Below are positions 20,281-32,800 of a stretch of 64,000 nt of DNA, piece after piece (the first letter of the stretch is position 1; every line of letters starts with the position of its first letter). The stretch lies in NCBI RefSeq assembly GCF_910592395.1, contig NC_088315.1, positions 14,801,808 through 14,865,807 of the forward strand. The letters run 5' to 3'. Position numbers and translations under genes: made by a program. Under the pieces are notes generated by a model. It saw nothing but the letters and a program-made list of their open reading frames with translations, had not been told where the DNA came from and made no database searches. Source of the DNA: Lineus longissimus (Eukaryota; Nemertea; Pilidiophora; Heteronemertea; Lineidae).

Positions 20281-22091
20281 CCCCTTCTTCATTTTCAGTT
20301 CCTTTGGTTTTACAAATTCCTTTGGCATGTTCTTCCTGGATGTGCGCACCTTTCCACAGACATTGGTCTTGGCCTTATGAAGTTTGACATACAAATCCGG
20401 GCTGGAATACCAATTATCAATGTAGACATTGTATCCCTTGTTCAGTAGCTCCCTATTCAGATCCAAGACAACAGCTGCACTGGCAGGTTCGTCCTTATCC
20501 TTGTCTTGGCCGGTGTATACTTTCATGTTCCAAGTGTACCCGTGAGCCACACCTGTGCTTTGACACACTTTGTACACTTTTATCCCGAACCTTGCCCTCT
20601 TCTGTGGATTGTACTGCCTAAACTTTAGACGCCCTTTGAACTTTAGTAGAGACTCATCTGTTGATGTCTCCTGAGAAATCATGTAGTTTGTTTTGAATTT
20701 GTCAACAAGAGTGTCAATTGCGTGTCTAACTTTCCACAGACGGTCTCCAGCATCAGCCTGAGTATTGTCAGCAAAGTGCAAGTTCTTTAGTATTTTCAGT
20801 GCTCTGTCCCTTGGGATAGTGTTGTTGAAGAAGGGTGTCTCTATCATTGGATTCCTGGACCAGTAATGTTTCAGTACAGGTTTTTTTACAATTCCCATCA
20901 TGATGCAAAGAGCGAAGAAACTTCTCATTTCATCGGGTGTGACATCAAACCAGGGTATATCATGCCTTTTTTGGTAGGGTCAGGATTTTCAGGTACAGGG
21001 TTATCTGAGGCATATCTATTAGTTTCCACTCTTATATGTTCTATCAGAATCTTTGGCACAAATGCATAGAAAATATCAGAGATTGAACTGTTTGCATCAA
21101 GTGGCGCCTTTATCCCAGGGGTGCCAGTAAAGGGGTGAATAACTGGAACATTATCTCTCTGAAGCCAATCAATTGGGGGAGGAGGGGGAGCCTGGGGGGC
21201 AGCAGGGGCCCTACCCCTACCTCTACCCCTGGCTCTTTGCCTTGGACCTTGTCCTCTGGCTCTAGCCCGCCCCCTTGGTGCAGGCTGCACATGCTGTGCA
21301 ACAGGAACAACTTGGATGCCACGTCCTCCTCTTGCTGGAATACCTCTTGGCCTGCCCCTAGGTCTACCACGGACTGGTGCTACTTGAGGAACATAGTCAT
21401 CACTGTCTGAGTCATTATCCTGGGCAATACTTTCATCATTATCATCATCATCATCATCATCATCATCAGTCCTTGTACCAAATGAAACGTTACTAACATC
21501 ACTCACACCGTCCTCATTTTCAGGTTCACTGACCATATCATCATCTGAATACAAGTTTGGCATGTCTCTGGTAGGAGGGTTAGGGTCTATGGCAGCAGGA
21601 ACACCCCTAGCCCTTCCTCCTCTTCGTCTAATACCTCTCCTAGCTACAGCATGACCCCTAACTACAGGGTGTACTACAGGTGGGACAATGGCGCCACGCC
21701 CTCCTCTAGTGCGAACACCCCTGGGTCTTCCCCGGCCTACCCCATAGACTGGGACAGCTTGAATTGAGTTGGCATCATCATCTGATTGGTCTGAATTGGC
21801 TTCAGCACTGTTTTCATTCGTATCAGTCTCATAGCCTGCATAATCATTGTCAAATTCTAAATCAGCATAAAAAATTTCACTTTCATTATGTTCACTGACT
21901 GATTCACCTCCAGAATCATCGTCTAAGGCATCCTGGTCATGCCTACCTGCATAAGAATCATCCCCACTTGACTCTCCAGAAGATTCGTTATCATTATCAA
22001 GGTCTTCAGAACCGCTACTGGCCATCAAATCGGCTACAACTTGAGAAGTCGTAAGTTTCGACTTTCTCGAACTCGCCATTTTTGCATGCAA
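20269..22091 (-). pseudogene. piggyBac (PGBD-like) transposase, frameshifted and truncated
   Basis: The N-terminal frame (22079-20925) has an acidic/RG-rich region with an Asp run and PRGRPRG repeats, then GTPGIKAPLDANSSISD and ETNRYA, the start of the piggyBac core. A 1-base shift at an A6 run (20967-20972 region) separates it from the rest (20928-20269): IPWFDVTPDEMRSFFA, TSTDESLLKFKGR with the first catalytic Asp, and VYIDNWYSS with the second. The third Asp and the C-terminal zinc-binding tail are missing, since the homology ends near 20280. The copy is therefore not functional as read. Confidence 0.85.
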
Positions 22092-22330
22092 AAAGAACGT
22101 GCATAGAACCGCGCAAATAGGCAGAAGCAGACGACATATCGACTTGTGCTGCCGTCTGGGATTAGCTGAGTATACTATTTATCATTGGAATGGAAACCGT
22201 TGCTAGGGGCTTGGGTTTACCCGCGCTAGAACCGTTCGATTTAGGGGTACTACCTTTGCTGCTATAGCCGTCATCCGCCACCGGGGCTTGGAAAAAGATG
22301 CTGCTATGGCCGTCATCCGTCCTTAAAGGG
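20275..22330 (-). mobile_element. piggyBac-like element, right end at TTAA
   Basis: The right end is ...GGACGG in inverse with TTAACCCTTTAAGGACGG read on the minus strand, the TTAA being at 22331-22334. Two subterminal copies of TGCTGCTATRGCCGTCATCCG lie at about 22258-22279 and 22299-22320. No matching left terminus is visible, so the left end was lost or rearranged at about 20280. Confidence 0.65.
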
Positions 22331-23275
22331 TTAAAAGATCCATTTTCAATTTATGTTCTTCCCTAGCCATTTCTATCCATTCTCCACGGGTATCGTTTGA
22401 TGGTGTCTGGCATTGGGCCTTTGGTGGCTCAGAGGTTTTCTTTTGTTTTTCAGCTGAGTTCCTGATGAGGGTTGACGGTACTGGTTTTAGAGGAAGAAGG
22501 ATATCAACTGTCTTGGAAGTACCTGCCAGTGGAGCGCTACAACTGGAAGGTACCACTTCTGGAAAAAGAAAGTGTACATGTACTGAATTTTGTACAGGGA
22601 ATTTCTTATATTTCATTAAAATGGTTCAACATTTTACATTTTGTTGTTTTTTCAAAATAGTTCACAAAACAATCCCTGTAACAGAAAGAAGAGTATGGGG
22701 TTGAAATTGTTAAAATTAGGGAGGTTGAGATCCACAACTTATCGCCAACTTATCCGTATACGGATACGTATACGTGATAAGTTCGAAATCGTAACCTCAG
22801 TATTATTTCACATTCCTAATGCGGATGATAATTCGTCAACTATGGGTTCGCCATCACTTTCATCCTCTCCATCGCCATCATCATCAAACGGATTCTTCAA
22901 AGCATTAAACTGAGAAGGTATCATTGCAGCAATACGTTGCGTTTCTTCTGATGCTTCTTGGGATTCGTCAAGAGTTCCTCCTCCTGTCCTTTTTCGTTCC
23001 CGTTTTTCCACTGCAGTCTGTTTCTTGGCCTTCATTTTTGCATTCTTCCACAGATTTTTCAACTAATCTGTCGTCCGTTCAGACACACCTGCCTTCGCAT
23101 TGAATTCCTTTGTAATACACGCCCATGTTTTCTCTTTCTTAACCAAAATCTTGCTATCATGCCGTTTGTCTTCTACAACTGCTTTGTGAGTGTCAATCAG
23201 GTCAAGTAGCACAGACTTTTCATAATCGGAGAAGTTAGGATTTCGCTTCTTTTTCTTGCTTTTAGGGGAACTCAT
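22323..23275 (-). pseudogene. Myb/SANT-like (MSANTD-type) protein gene, broken
   Basis: The ATG at 23275 opens MSSPKSKKKKRNPNFSDYEK and an MSANTD-like DNA-binding domain (CITKEFNAKAG, LKNLWKNAKMKAKK). Within it, codon TAG at 23063-23065 replaces what looks like CAG before LKNLW, a nonsense change. The frame continues through an acidic segment to about 22808. A second exon after CTTTTTCCAG (22558-22335) ends REEHKLKMDLL, typical of these proteins, and is cut by the piggyBac TTAA at 22331-22334. Such proteins are often companions of DNA transposons or domesticated relatives. Confidence 0.65.
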
Positions 23276-24499
23276 GGCACTTGACAGTTACACACAAGAG
23301 TATTTCATCTACACCCTACTGCAAGCAAAGCGCATGGCAATATAAAGCATTCCAGCCAAGTGGACAATAGCTGTAATAAGGTCACAGCATCATGTAATCA
23401 TTTATAACCGCAATATCACGATGAACCATGGCTTAAGTCATAACTTCCTTGATCTTTAATTGAGAAACAGCTCAAATTGACCTGCAGATCAAGTTCGTAT
23501 TAGCGGAATTTCAGCTTAAGTTGTAGATCAGCTAATTCCAAATTACGATAAAGCTTAGGCGGAACTGGTGCATACGGGCCTTAGAATTCAAAGTTATGGG
23601 CAATACTGTAACCATCCTCTAGTGAGGGAATCGTAGATCTTGCCTACCTAGTGCCTTTGCGATACACTAGGCAGCAGTCAAGTATTTTTATGAGAGAAGC
23701 CAAATCTCAAGCAACTAAATAAGGGGAAAGGTGAATTCGATTAATCGTTTAAATTTAATGGATCTTATGATGCAGTACAAGTTGTCCACCTACCTTGTTT
23801 ATTGCGCGTTGGAGGCAGATACGAGTGTATAGTGTAAGTCCGAAATTGTTTCAAAGAAATAATTGTGTCTTGTCTTTTGTCCCCCTCTTCCGTCTCTGAG
23901 TTGTACCCCAAATTTAGTGGGTATATATACAAACTCGTACCTGCCAACTAATCCAACACACAGTAAACAGAGTAACAAAACCAAGTTTGTTGACCAAAAC
24001 CATGCCAACTCGAGTATTTTCCGAGAAAACCTCCCACTTGGTCCAGCCAAACGTGGGAAGATCGGAGGGATCTGTCACTCAAAAGTCCTCTTTATCCTCT
24101 CGCACGGACCCAAAGAGCAGTGAACCCACAATTTCCTTCCCAAAGGTACCCCAAGAAACCTTATAATCCCCAAAAAAACTAATGTCTTGGAAGACAGCGT
24201 CCTAAACCTTAGATACTAATAAGTCAATCCTGCAGCTTAAATAACTGCCTGCTGAGGCCATCCTCCGTGTCTCGGATTATTCCAAGATTTGGCGAGAGAG
24301 CCTCTTTAACTAGCGTCCGAGAAGGGCATTAAGTGATTTTGAGGACAAATCCCTATCTCGAGTGACAAGGTCTTGCTCTGAGACCCGGAACAAATCAACC
24401 CAGGGGAAGATAATGTGCGTATTGACGAATTCCGACCTCGTTGAACTCAAAGTGTTTAATAATTGAATATTTTAGCAATAAATAAAGAGAAATAGACAC
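23276..24499. other. No gene recognised
   Basis: Contains the 5' flank of the Myb/SANT-like gene and the 3' flank of the MULE gene. No supported coding sequence. Confidence 0.4.
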
Positions 24500-25096
24500 T
24501 TATAACTGTATCTGAGAATGAAACGAAGAATAATGGTTTAGGAACTCGGTCACTGATTCGTCCTCTGCAACAATACCACGGAGAAAGGCTATTCTCTCCC
24601 TGTTGTGATAGTCTAGCACGATGTTGAGAATTCTCTGCTGGAGATCTCGGTACACGTGTCTCTGTGCAGGGGGCTCCTCTCCAGCAACCATCTGTGCCAT
24701 TTCCACCCTTGTCAACGACTCTTCCCTCTTCAGCACATCCATGAAGCGCCAGAAGTTTGGATGGCACGCGCCTATATTCGCTTGGAACCGCCTATGCCAA
24801 CCTTCTACATTGTTGTTGGTGCGTGGCCGACCTTGTAGGGTTCTATCATAGACGTTCCACATCTCCAGCGGGAAGAGGGGATTAGCACGTCCTTGATCAT
24901 TGGGCCTAGGCCTGCCAATGTACCCTTCAAAATAGTCGAGAATCGGGGCCGCATTATCTGGTAGATGCTCCCTCAGCAGCTCGAATGAAGCTACAACATC
25001 CTCTTCAGGTACAAATGCCAATGCAGGAATCATGTGGATGGCAAGGGCAAACTGTGGGTCACGTTGGTACTCTGCTGCTAGGCCACTGGCCTGCAC

Positions 25097-25538
25097 CTGC
25101 AAAATGAAGGAATACAGGACTATAGGCTAGGCTATATCAAACCGATGCATACAAGTTCAATTAAACCTAAAGTGAATACATGTAGGGCCTACCAGTAAAT
25201 AGAGCCACGAAAACTGGGGGTTTACCCTAGAGTTAGAAAGAAGAGTTACCTATGATATGCATGGGAGGCAACATGAGGTATTATTTTGATAGAAATATTC
25301 TAACCCTGTGAAGGCATATTATTAGCTAGTGGTATGAATTTATCGTCGGAGTCAATTGTCATGACTTTTGTATCATGATTTAGGCCTATATTTAATGTAG
25401 TATCAAAAATACTGGTAGGCCTAGACTGCAATGCATCTACGGCTCCCGGCTTCGGCTTCTTCAGGTATTATAAAATTATGCATCAGTGGATAGGAAAGAT
25501 TCTGGCAGTGAAGGCCTAGTGCAAAGATTTGTCCGAAC
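25097..25538 (-). other. Intron of the MULE gene
   Basis: Donor CAG/GTTCGG at 25538 and acceptor ATTTTGCAG at 25097; both sides are phase 0 and the joined protein (VYRQ-VQASG) follows the MULE pattern. Confidence 0.6.
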
Positions 25539-26486
25539 CTGGCGATACACGTTCTGTGCTAAGTGAAAAAAGCATCCTTTCACTTCAGTCTCCGGGAACA
25601 CATGTTCGAAGGCATTCTTTGCTGCACGCTCATAGTCCATCAGCACTTCAGTAGGGTTTCCGCCCAGCTCTCCTAGCTGCATCACCATCCGTTCATAGGT
25701 TTCTTGGCGTTTGTTGGTCAGCTGCCCGTAAACACAGGGGAATACAGGCCTTTCAATCACATGGAGACCTATACACCCTGTATTTTTTTAGCCTATTTTG
25801 GGGACACCTTTTTATCATAATTTGGGGACATTATGTCGTTGGGACACACCGACTGTACACTGGATTTGACCCATTGTGACTCTTTCTGAATCAAATTAGC
25901 AATTAATAGCCTTCTTCCTTTTAGACCATGGGGCGTGCTGGAAAAAGATGCTTAAGAAGGAAATTTAATTGACTCTTTTTGCAACTACAAAAGAACACTT
26001 GTTCTTAGGTAATTTGGGGGTGCTCTTTCCAAATCTGCAATGTTCTCCTTTGTAAAATTGCACATTAACCCCCTACAGGCGAAATACACAAAGAAAATTT
26101 AAAGCGTTCTTTGTTCCTATTTATTTCCAGAAAAATAGATATTTTCAGTTTTATACAAGTTTTAAGATAATATTGAAGGTTATTTTCAAGTGCAAGTGGT
26201 GTTTAGGTGGATCATAGTATTTACTTAACCCTTTACGTTACATAATTTATGGTAATATTGTCTATAATTGAAAGCATATACATGTACATTGTGATAGATT
26301 CATTTTTAAAGGTTTCTTGTTGTCCTTATCCTGTAAACGCCTTTCATGTATTTGAAGTATCATGTTCCTGAAAATATATTAATTTAGTACGAAGATGCAG
26401 TGAGTAATAACGCATGCTCACCTGGTTGGTCATGCTCATGCTCGTGCTCATGCTTAAAAACATGCATGATTCAAATCATGACTTAC

Positions 26487-29400
26487 TCATGCTTCTTCAT
26501 CAACTTCATCATCATCATCATCATCTATATCTTGCACTGTATTGTCTTCATTGTTTGAGTTACTTGTATCAGGAATATTCTCGCAGTTCGAACAGTTGCA
26601 AAGGTCGGAACACTTGAGGTCGTTTGCACGACAAGAGCAACTTCCTTGAGTACACCCTGATTTCTTGCACGAACACGAAATGCTCTTCAAGATTGAATCT
26701 GGTGCGATTGGCAAAGAGTTCCACACTATTCTCAAACAACTCTGTTCCAGTTCCCAACCATTTCCAACAGGATTGGGTGCTTTGATGCTCGTCTGCAGGC
26801 TACGTCTATGAATACAAGCTTGGTAGTTTGCCCGCTTGATATGATTGGTCAAACAGTCTACGTTCGGGGGCAATGCTGTGTCCGTCTTGTAGGACAGACG
26901 AAAGATTTCATATCTTGCATCGCTCACAGATAGAAGCTTAGGTTTCCCATATAGCTCACACACAAACTTCTGAACAAGATCGAAATCGATTCCTTCTAGT
27001 TCCCAGTGTCTGCCAATGCTGATGAATAAGTCCACATACTGATTACTGCCAGCCATGAGTTTGTATCCCCTGACTTTTCCTTTTCCTTTGAATGCACTAA
27101 CTGAATCGCAGCCAGTAAAACAGTGCAAGCCAACGAGGGCTTCACTGACTTTGTCACCCAGTTCTTTGGCGATAGCTGATACTTCCAAGATTCTGCAATT
27201 CGACCATGGACCAATGTGCATGAACAAGTTCGAATCAATATCCTTTGCTAGGCTTATTGCAATCACGAACACGTCTGTATCTGCACTCCTGACTACTATG
27301 TCCTTATAGTCCTTCGCTGCATGATTGGCGTGTAAGAGCATACGGGTGTCCGCTTCTTCGTGGTCAGCAAATAGTTCGTGGACCTCCTCTGTCAGGATAC
27401 ATGCCAAACCTTCATCTGCAGTTAGTGAATGACATTTCTGGCCATGGGAAATGTACACAATGACATCTTTCATCATTTTTGGTTCGCATCTTTGCCACTG
27501 TTGGAAGAAGAATTCAACAAGTGCCTCCTTATTGGTACCTGATGATAGAAACTTCTTAAACTGACTCGGCGTTTTCTGATCCCCTCTCATGATCTTGATT
27601 TTTTGCACTCCACTGGACGATCTTCTATCACGTTCACATCCTTTGATGCTGTTGCTAGGGTAGCAGTCAGATACAAAGTCCAGGCGTTTTGCACCATATT
27701 GTTGTCCAATTGACAAGATATCACGCAATACCTTGTCTGCCAACTTCTCAAATGTTTGTGGAATATTCTTCTGTGTTTGGAGTATTGCCATTCCATCAAA
27801 TATCCAGGCAGTACCTACTTCCGGTGTCACTCCCTGACAAGGAACATTCTCTTCCATGTATCTACGCAATGCTGACTTGTCCGTCTTAACAGGTGCCCCA
27901 CCAAAGTATGCCAAAGCAGGAGGATACGAATTGAGACTGTAAGTCAGAGTCTCCTTTATGTCGATTTTCTTGACCTGACTAACCATGATAATGCGACCAA
28001 GGAGATCTGAGCAAGACTTCAGCGAGAGGTTTTTCACTTTTTCCCTGGACAGAGTTTGTTTTGCTGTATTTGAGATGGTCTTTAGTTTCTGTTGCTTGAT
28101 GGGGGAGAATATATCATTGTCCTTGTCTTTTTCACCACATAGACGTGTCTCAATAAAATCATTGTATGCAAGTTGCCCTACTTCCTGGGCACGCATCAGA
28201 TCCCTTTTGACTTCCTCACTAGCGATTACTCCACTTGATATGCTGACTAAACCATCTTCTTCACAAAGAAAGGGATTTGTCATGACTTCAATGGTGGATA
28301 TCAAAGATTCCACGGCCTTCTCATCGTTGATGATCCTTGTTTTATCTAAGTCTTTCCTCGTTCTAGTGTCATTAGACTTGCCTGCCATCTCCTCACATCT
28401 TTGACTTATTTTGGCCCGTGCAGGATGTGACAGTATCCATCTGTGGACAGCTCCCTTGTTGACTGTTATTCCAGTAAGACCACCCTTAGTTTTGGAATCT
28501 CTGTTGGCAGTCTGCTCTATAGTTTGATCGCATGCTATCTGGGAGAAGCCGTAGGCTGTTTGTTGTTGTACTACAAATTCCCCTTGGAGAAGATGTTGGT
28601 TGATGTAGGGATGGGTCTTATCGAGGTTCATCATTTCCAGCCAATATGCAGGGGAATATCTTGCATAATTCGTCCTATCATATGCGAAAAACCAAGGCAT
28701 CATACATCGCAGCGATGACAAATGAAGAACCCAGTTTCCTTCTCTAGTTGCTCTAAGGAAAAGAAGTAACGTCTGCACCATTTCCAAGTAGGAGTACCAA
28801 AACTGAAATGTTTGATTTGTCTGACTGCTTGTTGATACAAAGCCATCATACTGCTCTGCTACTTTCTGAAATGATTCTGAGTTAACTATCTGGGTGAAGT
28901 CATCGCCTGGGAATGTAGCTTTCAGATCTCCTACCAACTCTAGAACTTCAGCCAACTGCTCACCATGAAGACTGTCAATGAAGGCATTCCAGCAGAGTCT
29001 CTGTAGTGCTTCGAATAACAGCTTGTGTGCCCTGACGCTTCGATTGTAATGATGCCCATTCAGAACACAATTGATCCATCCTTCCGCTACAACCTTCGAT
29101 TCGATGAGGATATCCTGTAATCCGCAATCCTTGAATCGTTTTCCAAGAGTTGCCAAAAATGTCATCGCTGTGTGGAATTCACCAAGGCGAGGAACAAGGC
29201 GTTCAAAAAATGTATCATCTTTCCATCGTATTTGTTGAGCCTTTGAATAAATGGCCTGGTCAAATACAACTACAATCGATGGTAACCCTAGCTTATCAGC
29301 TATGGCAACACTCTGCGTCAAAACTGTGTAGACAGTAGACATGTCTGTTGGACTGGCATCTATGATGGGGAGGTATCCAATCTTACTAAGTGACCTGGGA

Positions 29401-29585
29401 TTATCCAGTTTTGTGTTGAATCCTGTCCAACCCGGTAACAGTGGCAGGGTTCCTTCACCTGCTGGAAGTTTTGCTAAAATGTAAGCCATGTCCAGATTCT
29501 TTCCATTTGTTGTCATCACTTGATCATCACTTTCAGTAACAGCAAACTCTTGCTGCGGTCCGATCTTTTTTCCTCCAAGATACAT
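26487..29585 (-). CDS. 1032-aa protein with PIN/XPG-like acidic core and C-terminal CXC (TSO1-like) domain
   Basis: Uninterrupted single-exon frame from ATG 29585. Residues 1-400 have patterns such as IVVVFDQAIYSKA and GEFHTAMTFLATLGKRF, which I recognise only as a widespread uncharacterised family of invertebrates. Around residues 740-830 come HEEADTRMLLHA, RSADTDVFVIA and GLHCFTGCDSVSAFKGKGK; the spaced acids resemble the metal-binding core of PIN/XPG nucleases. Around 965-1005 a cysteine array (CSCKKSGCTQGSCSC, CSDLCNCSNCEN) matches a TSO1/tesmin CXC motif, a DNA-binding zinc module. It ends in an Asp/Glu tail. It lies within the 8.2-kb transposon, downstream of the hAT-like gene and same strand. 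An intact ORF beside a decayed one suggests recent activity or selection. Nuclease activity is a hypothesis. Confidence 0.75.
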   Translation of the reverse strand: MYLGGKKIGPQQEFAVTESDDQVMTTNGKNLDMAYILAKLPAGEGTLPLLPGWTGFNTKLDNPRSLSKIGYLPIIDASPTDMSTVYTVLTQSVAIADKLGLPSIVVVFDQAIYSKAQQIRWKDDTFFERLVPRLGEFHTAMTFLATLGKRFKDCGLQDILIESKVVAEGWINCVLNGHHYNRSVRAHKLLFEALQRLCWNAFIDSLHGEQLAEVLELVGDLKATFPGDDFTQIVNSESFQKVAEQYDGFVSTSSQTNQTFQFWYSYLEMVQTLLLFLRATREGNWVLHLSSLRCMMPWFFAYDRTNYARYSPAYWLEMMNLDKTHPYINQHLLQGEFVVQQQTAYGFSQIACDQTIEQTANRDSKTKGGLTGITVNKGAVHRWILSHPARAKISQRCEEMAGKSNDTRTRKDLDKTRIINDEKAVESLISTIEVMTNPFLCEEDGLVSISSGVIASEEVKRDLMRAQEVGQLAYNDFIETRLCGEKDKDNDIFSPIKQQKLKTISNTAKQTLSREKVKNLSLKSCSDLLGRIIMVSQVKKIDIKETLTYSLNSYPPALAYFGGAPVKTDKSALRRYMEENVPCQGVTPEVGTAWIFDGMAILQTQKNIPQTFEKLADKVLRDILSIGQQYGAKRLDFVSDCYPSNSIKGCERDRRSSSGVQKIKIMRGDQKTPSQFKKFLSSGTNKEALVEFFFQQWQRCEPKMMKDVIVYISHGQKCHSLTADEGLACILTEEVHELFADHEEADTRMLLHANHAAKDYKDIVVRSADTDVFVIAISLAKDIDSNLFMHIGPWSNCRILEVSAIAKELGDKVSEALVGLHCFTGCDSVSAFKGKGKVRGYKLMAGSNQYVDLFISIGRHWELEGIDFDLVQKFVCELYGKPKLLSVSDARYEIFRLSYKTDTALPPNVDCLTNHIKRANYQACIHRRSLQTSIKAPNPVGNGWELEQSCLRIVWNSLPIAPDSILKSISCSCKKSGCTQGSCSCRANDLKCSDLCNCSNCENIPDTSNSNNEDNTVQDIDDDDDDEVDEEA

Positions 29586-29861
29586 CTTGATGTCCTTCTG
29601 GGGTGGATCAATTCATCCAACAGAGGAGTTGTCTCACCATCAGCTGTGTCACACAAGTGGTACAAGTTGTTGACCCTCTTTAGGCCTACAGATACAGCAG
29701 CAGCTGTTTTCAACTTTGTGTGACACAGCTGATACTGGATTGAGAAACAACTTGGTCAGGCTTTCCACAACAGGATGTAGGCCATCATAGAAGGCAGTCT
29801 CCAATTCACCTGAGAGAGAGGTGCATATCAGTTTTACAGATTTGTCTATGAATTTCTGCTA

Positions 29862-32800
29862 GTCAAATGGCCATTTATTGGCAATGTTCTTGGCCCTGCT
29901 CTCCCTGATGTATTGGACACTGCCTGTTTGATATGCTCTAGCCTTGTCCAAGTATTCCTTGCATTTTTTAGCATAATTATCTGAAGAAGGCAGATCCTCT
30001 AGGAACTGTTTCAGGAGTTCCACCATGTCCAGGACCTTGGTGATGTGTACAGTTGTGCTCTGAAGAACCAAAGACAGGTCATTGGTTTTCTGAAGAATCT
30101 CTCGCATCAGGACAAGCACACAAACATTCTGGGGGTCAGAGAGCCTCATGTTTATGTTCTGATATTTTGTGTCTTTTGTGTGCAAGTACACAGAGTCAAA
30201 TACATCGAGAAGTTTCTTGTATTTCTCTTAGACCCTATCACAGGCATTGAAATGCGTCAACCAGCGTGTCAGACATGCCTTCACCATCTGCAAAGGCTGA
30301 TCCCCAGTTGCTGACTGTATTTCCTTGAAGGCAACCTTGGCTGTCTTGCTGTAGTCTATTGCCAGGTAGATGGTTTATGCCTGTTTCGCCTATTCCTGTT
30401 TCGCCTATTCCTGTTTCGCCTACAAAATTCCTGTTTCGCCTATTCCTGTTTCGCCTATTCCTGTTTCGCCTACTTTCCAGTACCCCTACAATAAATCGAC
30501 TCTCCCACGGAGAACCTTAGGGATGCATGTCCATTTTATGGGGAAAATGTGAGGGGACAATTGGATGATGTTAACGATGTGATGACAATTTGACTAATCA
30601 AATGCCATCAACTTTGTTATGCCATGACCGTTTTGAAAGAGTCACCTTGAAAGCGGGGACAGTCCGGGACTTATTTGACCATAGGACCATAGGACCATAC
30701 TGACACACAGTAAAAACTAATAGATTAAGTAGAGTAAAGCAGTCGTTTATTTTATGAAAACTGAATTCATGAGTTTTTGATAAAAATACATAATATTGTA
30801 CATTCTCATAATTATTTGATCAAAATCAGCTGTAAAACCCATGTCATAATATACATGTAGGTACAGCACATATAAAGTCAAACAAGGTGGAAAATACATA
30901 TCATGATATTATGTCAGACAAGGTAACTGATGGCATCAACGTAACTCATTATGTCCCTCTCTCCATTGACGTATTGTTTCAATGCGTACATATGTGGCTC
31001 TCCTCGGGTTTGGTCGGTCAGTAAGGGACGGTTCATATTCCTACGTCTGTGGGGAGGTTAGCAATACATTTGAATAGGCGAAACAGGAATTAGGCGAAAC
31101 AGTAATAGGCGAAACAGGAATAGGCGGAACAGGAATAGGCGAAACAGGAATACACCAGGTAGATATCAAGGGGGAGCGTGTCAAAGTCACTGATCAGGGG
31201 CAATTGTCTTTTGAGGTGGACAAATACCAATGCCAGGCGATGGTTGCGGCAGTTGATGTATATTGTGCTAGGATGATCATCTCGCCATAGCTTTTGAACC
31301 CCGCCCCTCTCGCCCGACATGGTGTTTGTCCCATCGAAGCATATGAATTTGACACACTCCTGCTTGATGTCTGCTTCTTCCAACACCTTCTTCATTGACG
31401 CATAAAGCGCTTTGGCGCAAAAGAGTGAGGTTGCACCTTGGACCACGGTACCTGATTCTGCAACAGACCTTATGTTGATGAAAGCATAGGGTTGGGTGGT
31501 GCCTAATACTTGGTCTGGGTCAACCCAAGTAAGAAAACTTATCAACTCATCTGCATCATTGTGGGCCTCACTGTCATCTGAGTAGTAGGTGCAGAACTCA
31601 GCATTTTTCAATAATTCACCTACTTTACAGACTGTACGAAGTGAGAAGTTCCTCTATTGACTCCCCACTTAGGTAAAGTCCATACCGAGAATCGGTATTC
31701 TGTAGGAACTCTTTTGTGATTTCTTCCTGGACAGAATTTGCCAGGAAATTGATGAAATCAGGGAGTTGAGATTTCGGCAGGGAATGTTTGACATGGTAGT
31801 CAAGAGACTTTATCAAAACAGAGAAGTATTGCCGATTTCTTTGCCGATCTGCCACAGATTTCTTTTCAATGAGACCTATTAGACCTCCTGAGAGTAGAGC
31901 CTGCTTGATCAATTTTTCATTTTCAACAGACCTTTCATGAAGTTTTGTCTTTAGATGCTCAGCAAGACGGCCACCAGGGTGGTCACCTAGCCTGACCCTT
32001 TGGATATAAATGGCTTCAACCTCTCATTTGATCTATCTTGAAGAGTGGCATAGGCAGAACAGGTTTTACAAATGTACCCCACAGCAGACAGAACAAAATC
32101 TGGGTTTTTTCTCAATATTGTTTTCACATCACGTTTTCTATAATCATCAGTTTTTGATTTGGTACCAGGATCTGGAGGGGCTGCCCCAGCATCTGAATCT
32201 TCAGCAACACTGTCCTCCACATCAGCCTCATCACTCATGTCACTTGCATCCTGAAGGTTCTGACTGCTGGATAGTTCAGAATCTGAGTCTTCAACATTAT
32301 CATCAGCACCACTCAAGGCACTGACCTCTACATCAGTCTCATCACTAGCAACCTGAAGTAATCTGGGACTGCTGGTGGCAGAAACTGGACTCAGGGGGTC
32401 CTGCTCATCAGGAACAGACTCTTGGTAGGTGTCACTCAGGGGGTCCTGCTCGTCAGGAACAGACTCTTGGTAGGTGTCACTCAGGGGGTCCTCATCATTA
32501 GGAACAGACTCTTGGTAGGTGTCACTCAGACTCCCAGGATCATCAGCAGCAGGGACATGGTGAATTCCTGAAAGAATATTAGTACAACATTGTATATTTA
32601 GATTAACTGGGACTGGATGCATGTCGCTAGGCTGTGCTATTTTAAACTTGCTTCTAACTTCAGCTATGGTAAGTAAGGACAAACATGTATATTCTGAAAT
32701 AAAAAAGCATTCACTTGGTTAATCATCATCATCATAATCTATCCTGCTTCCCCAATTGCCCACAGTCAGCCTCTCCCAAAGCCTACCTAGTGCTGCTGAA

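Noticed and set aside
26414-26617. His/Leu-rich plus-strand frame
   Set aside because: It is the antisense of an Asp-rich tail and of CATGCTC repeats.
27985-28404. Plus-strand frame of 139 codons
   Set aside because: It lies wholly antisense to the intact 1032-codon gene and has no family resemblance.
30372-31156. Short CCTGTTTCGCC arrays as CRISPR-like or telomeric repeats
   Set aside because: They form the inverted ends of an insertion with an 8-bp target duplication.
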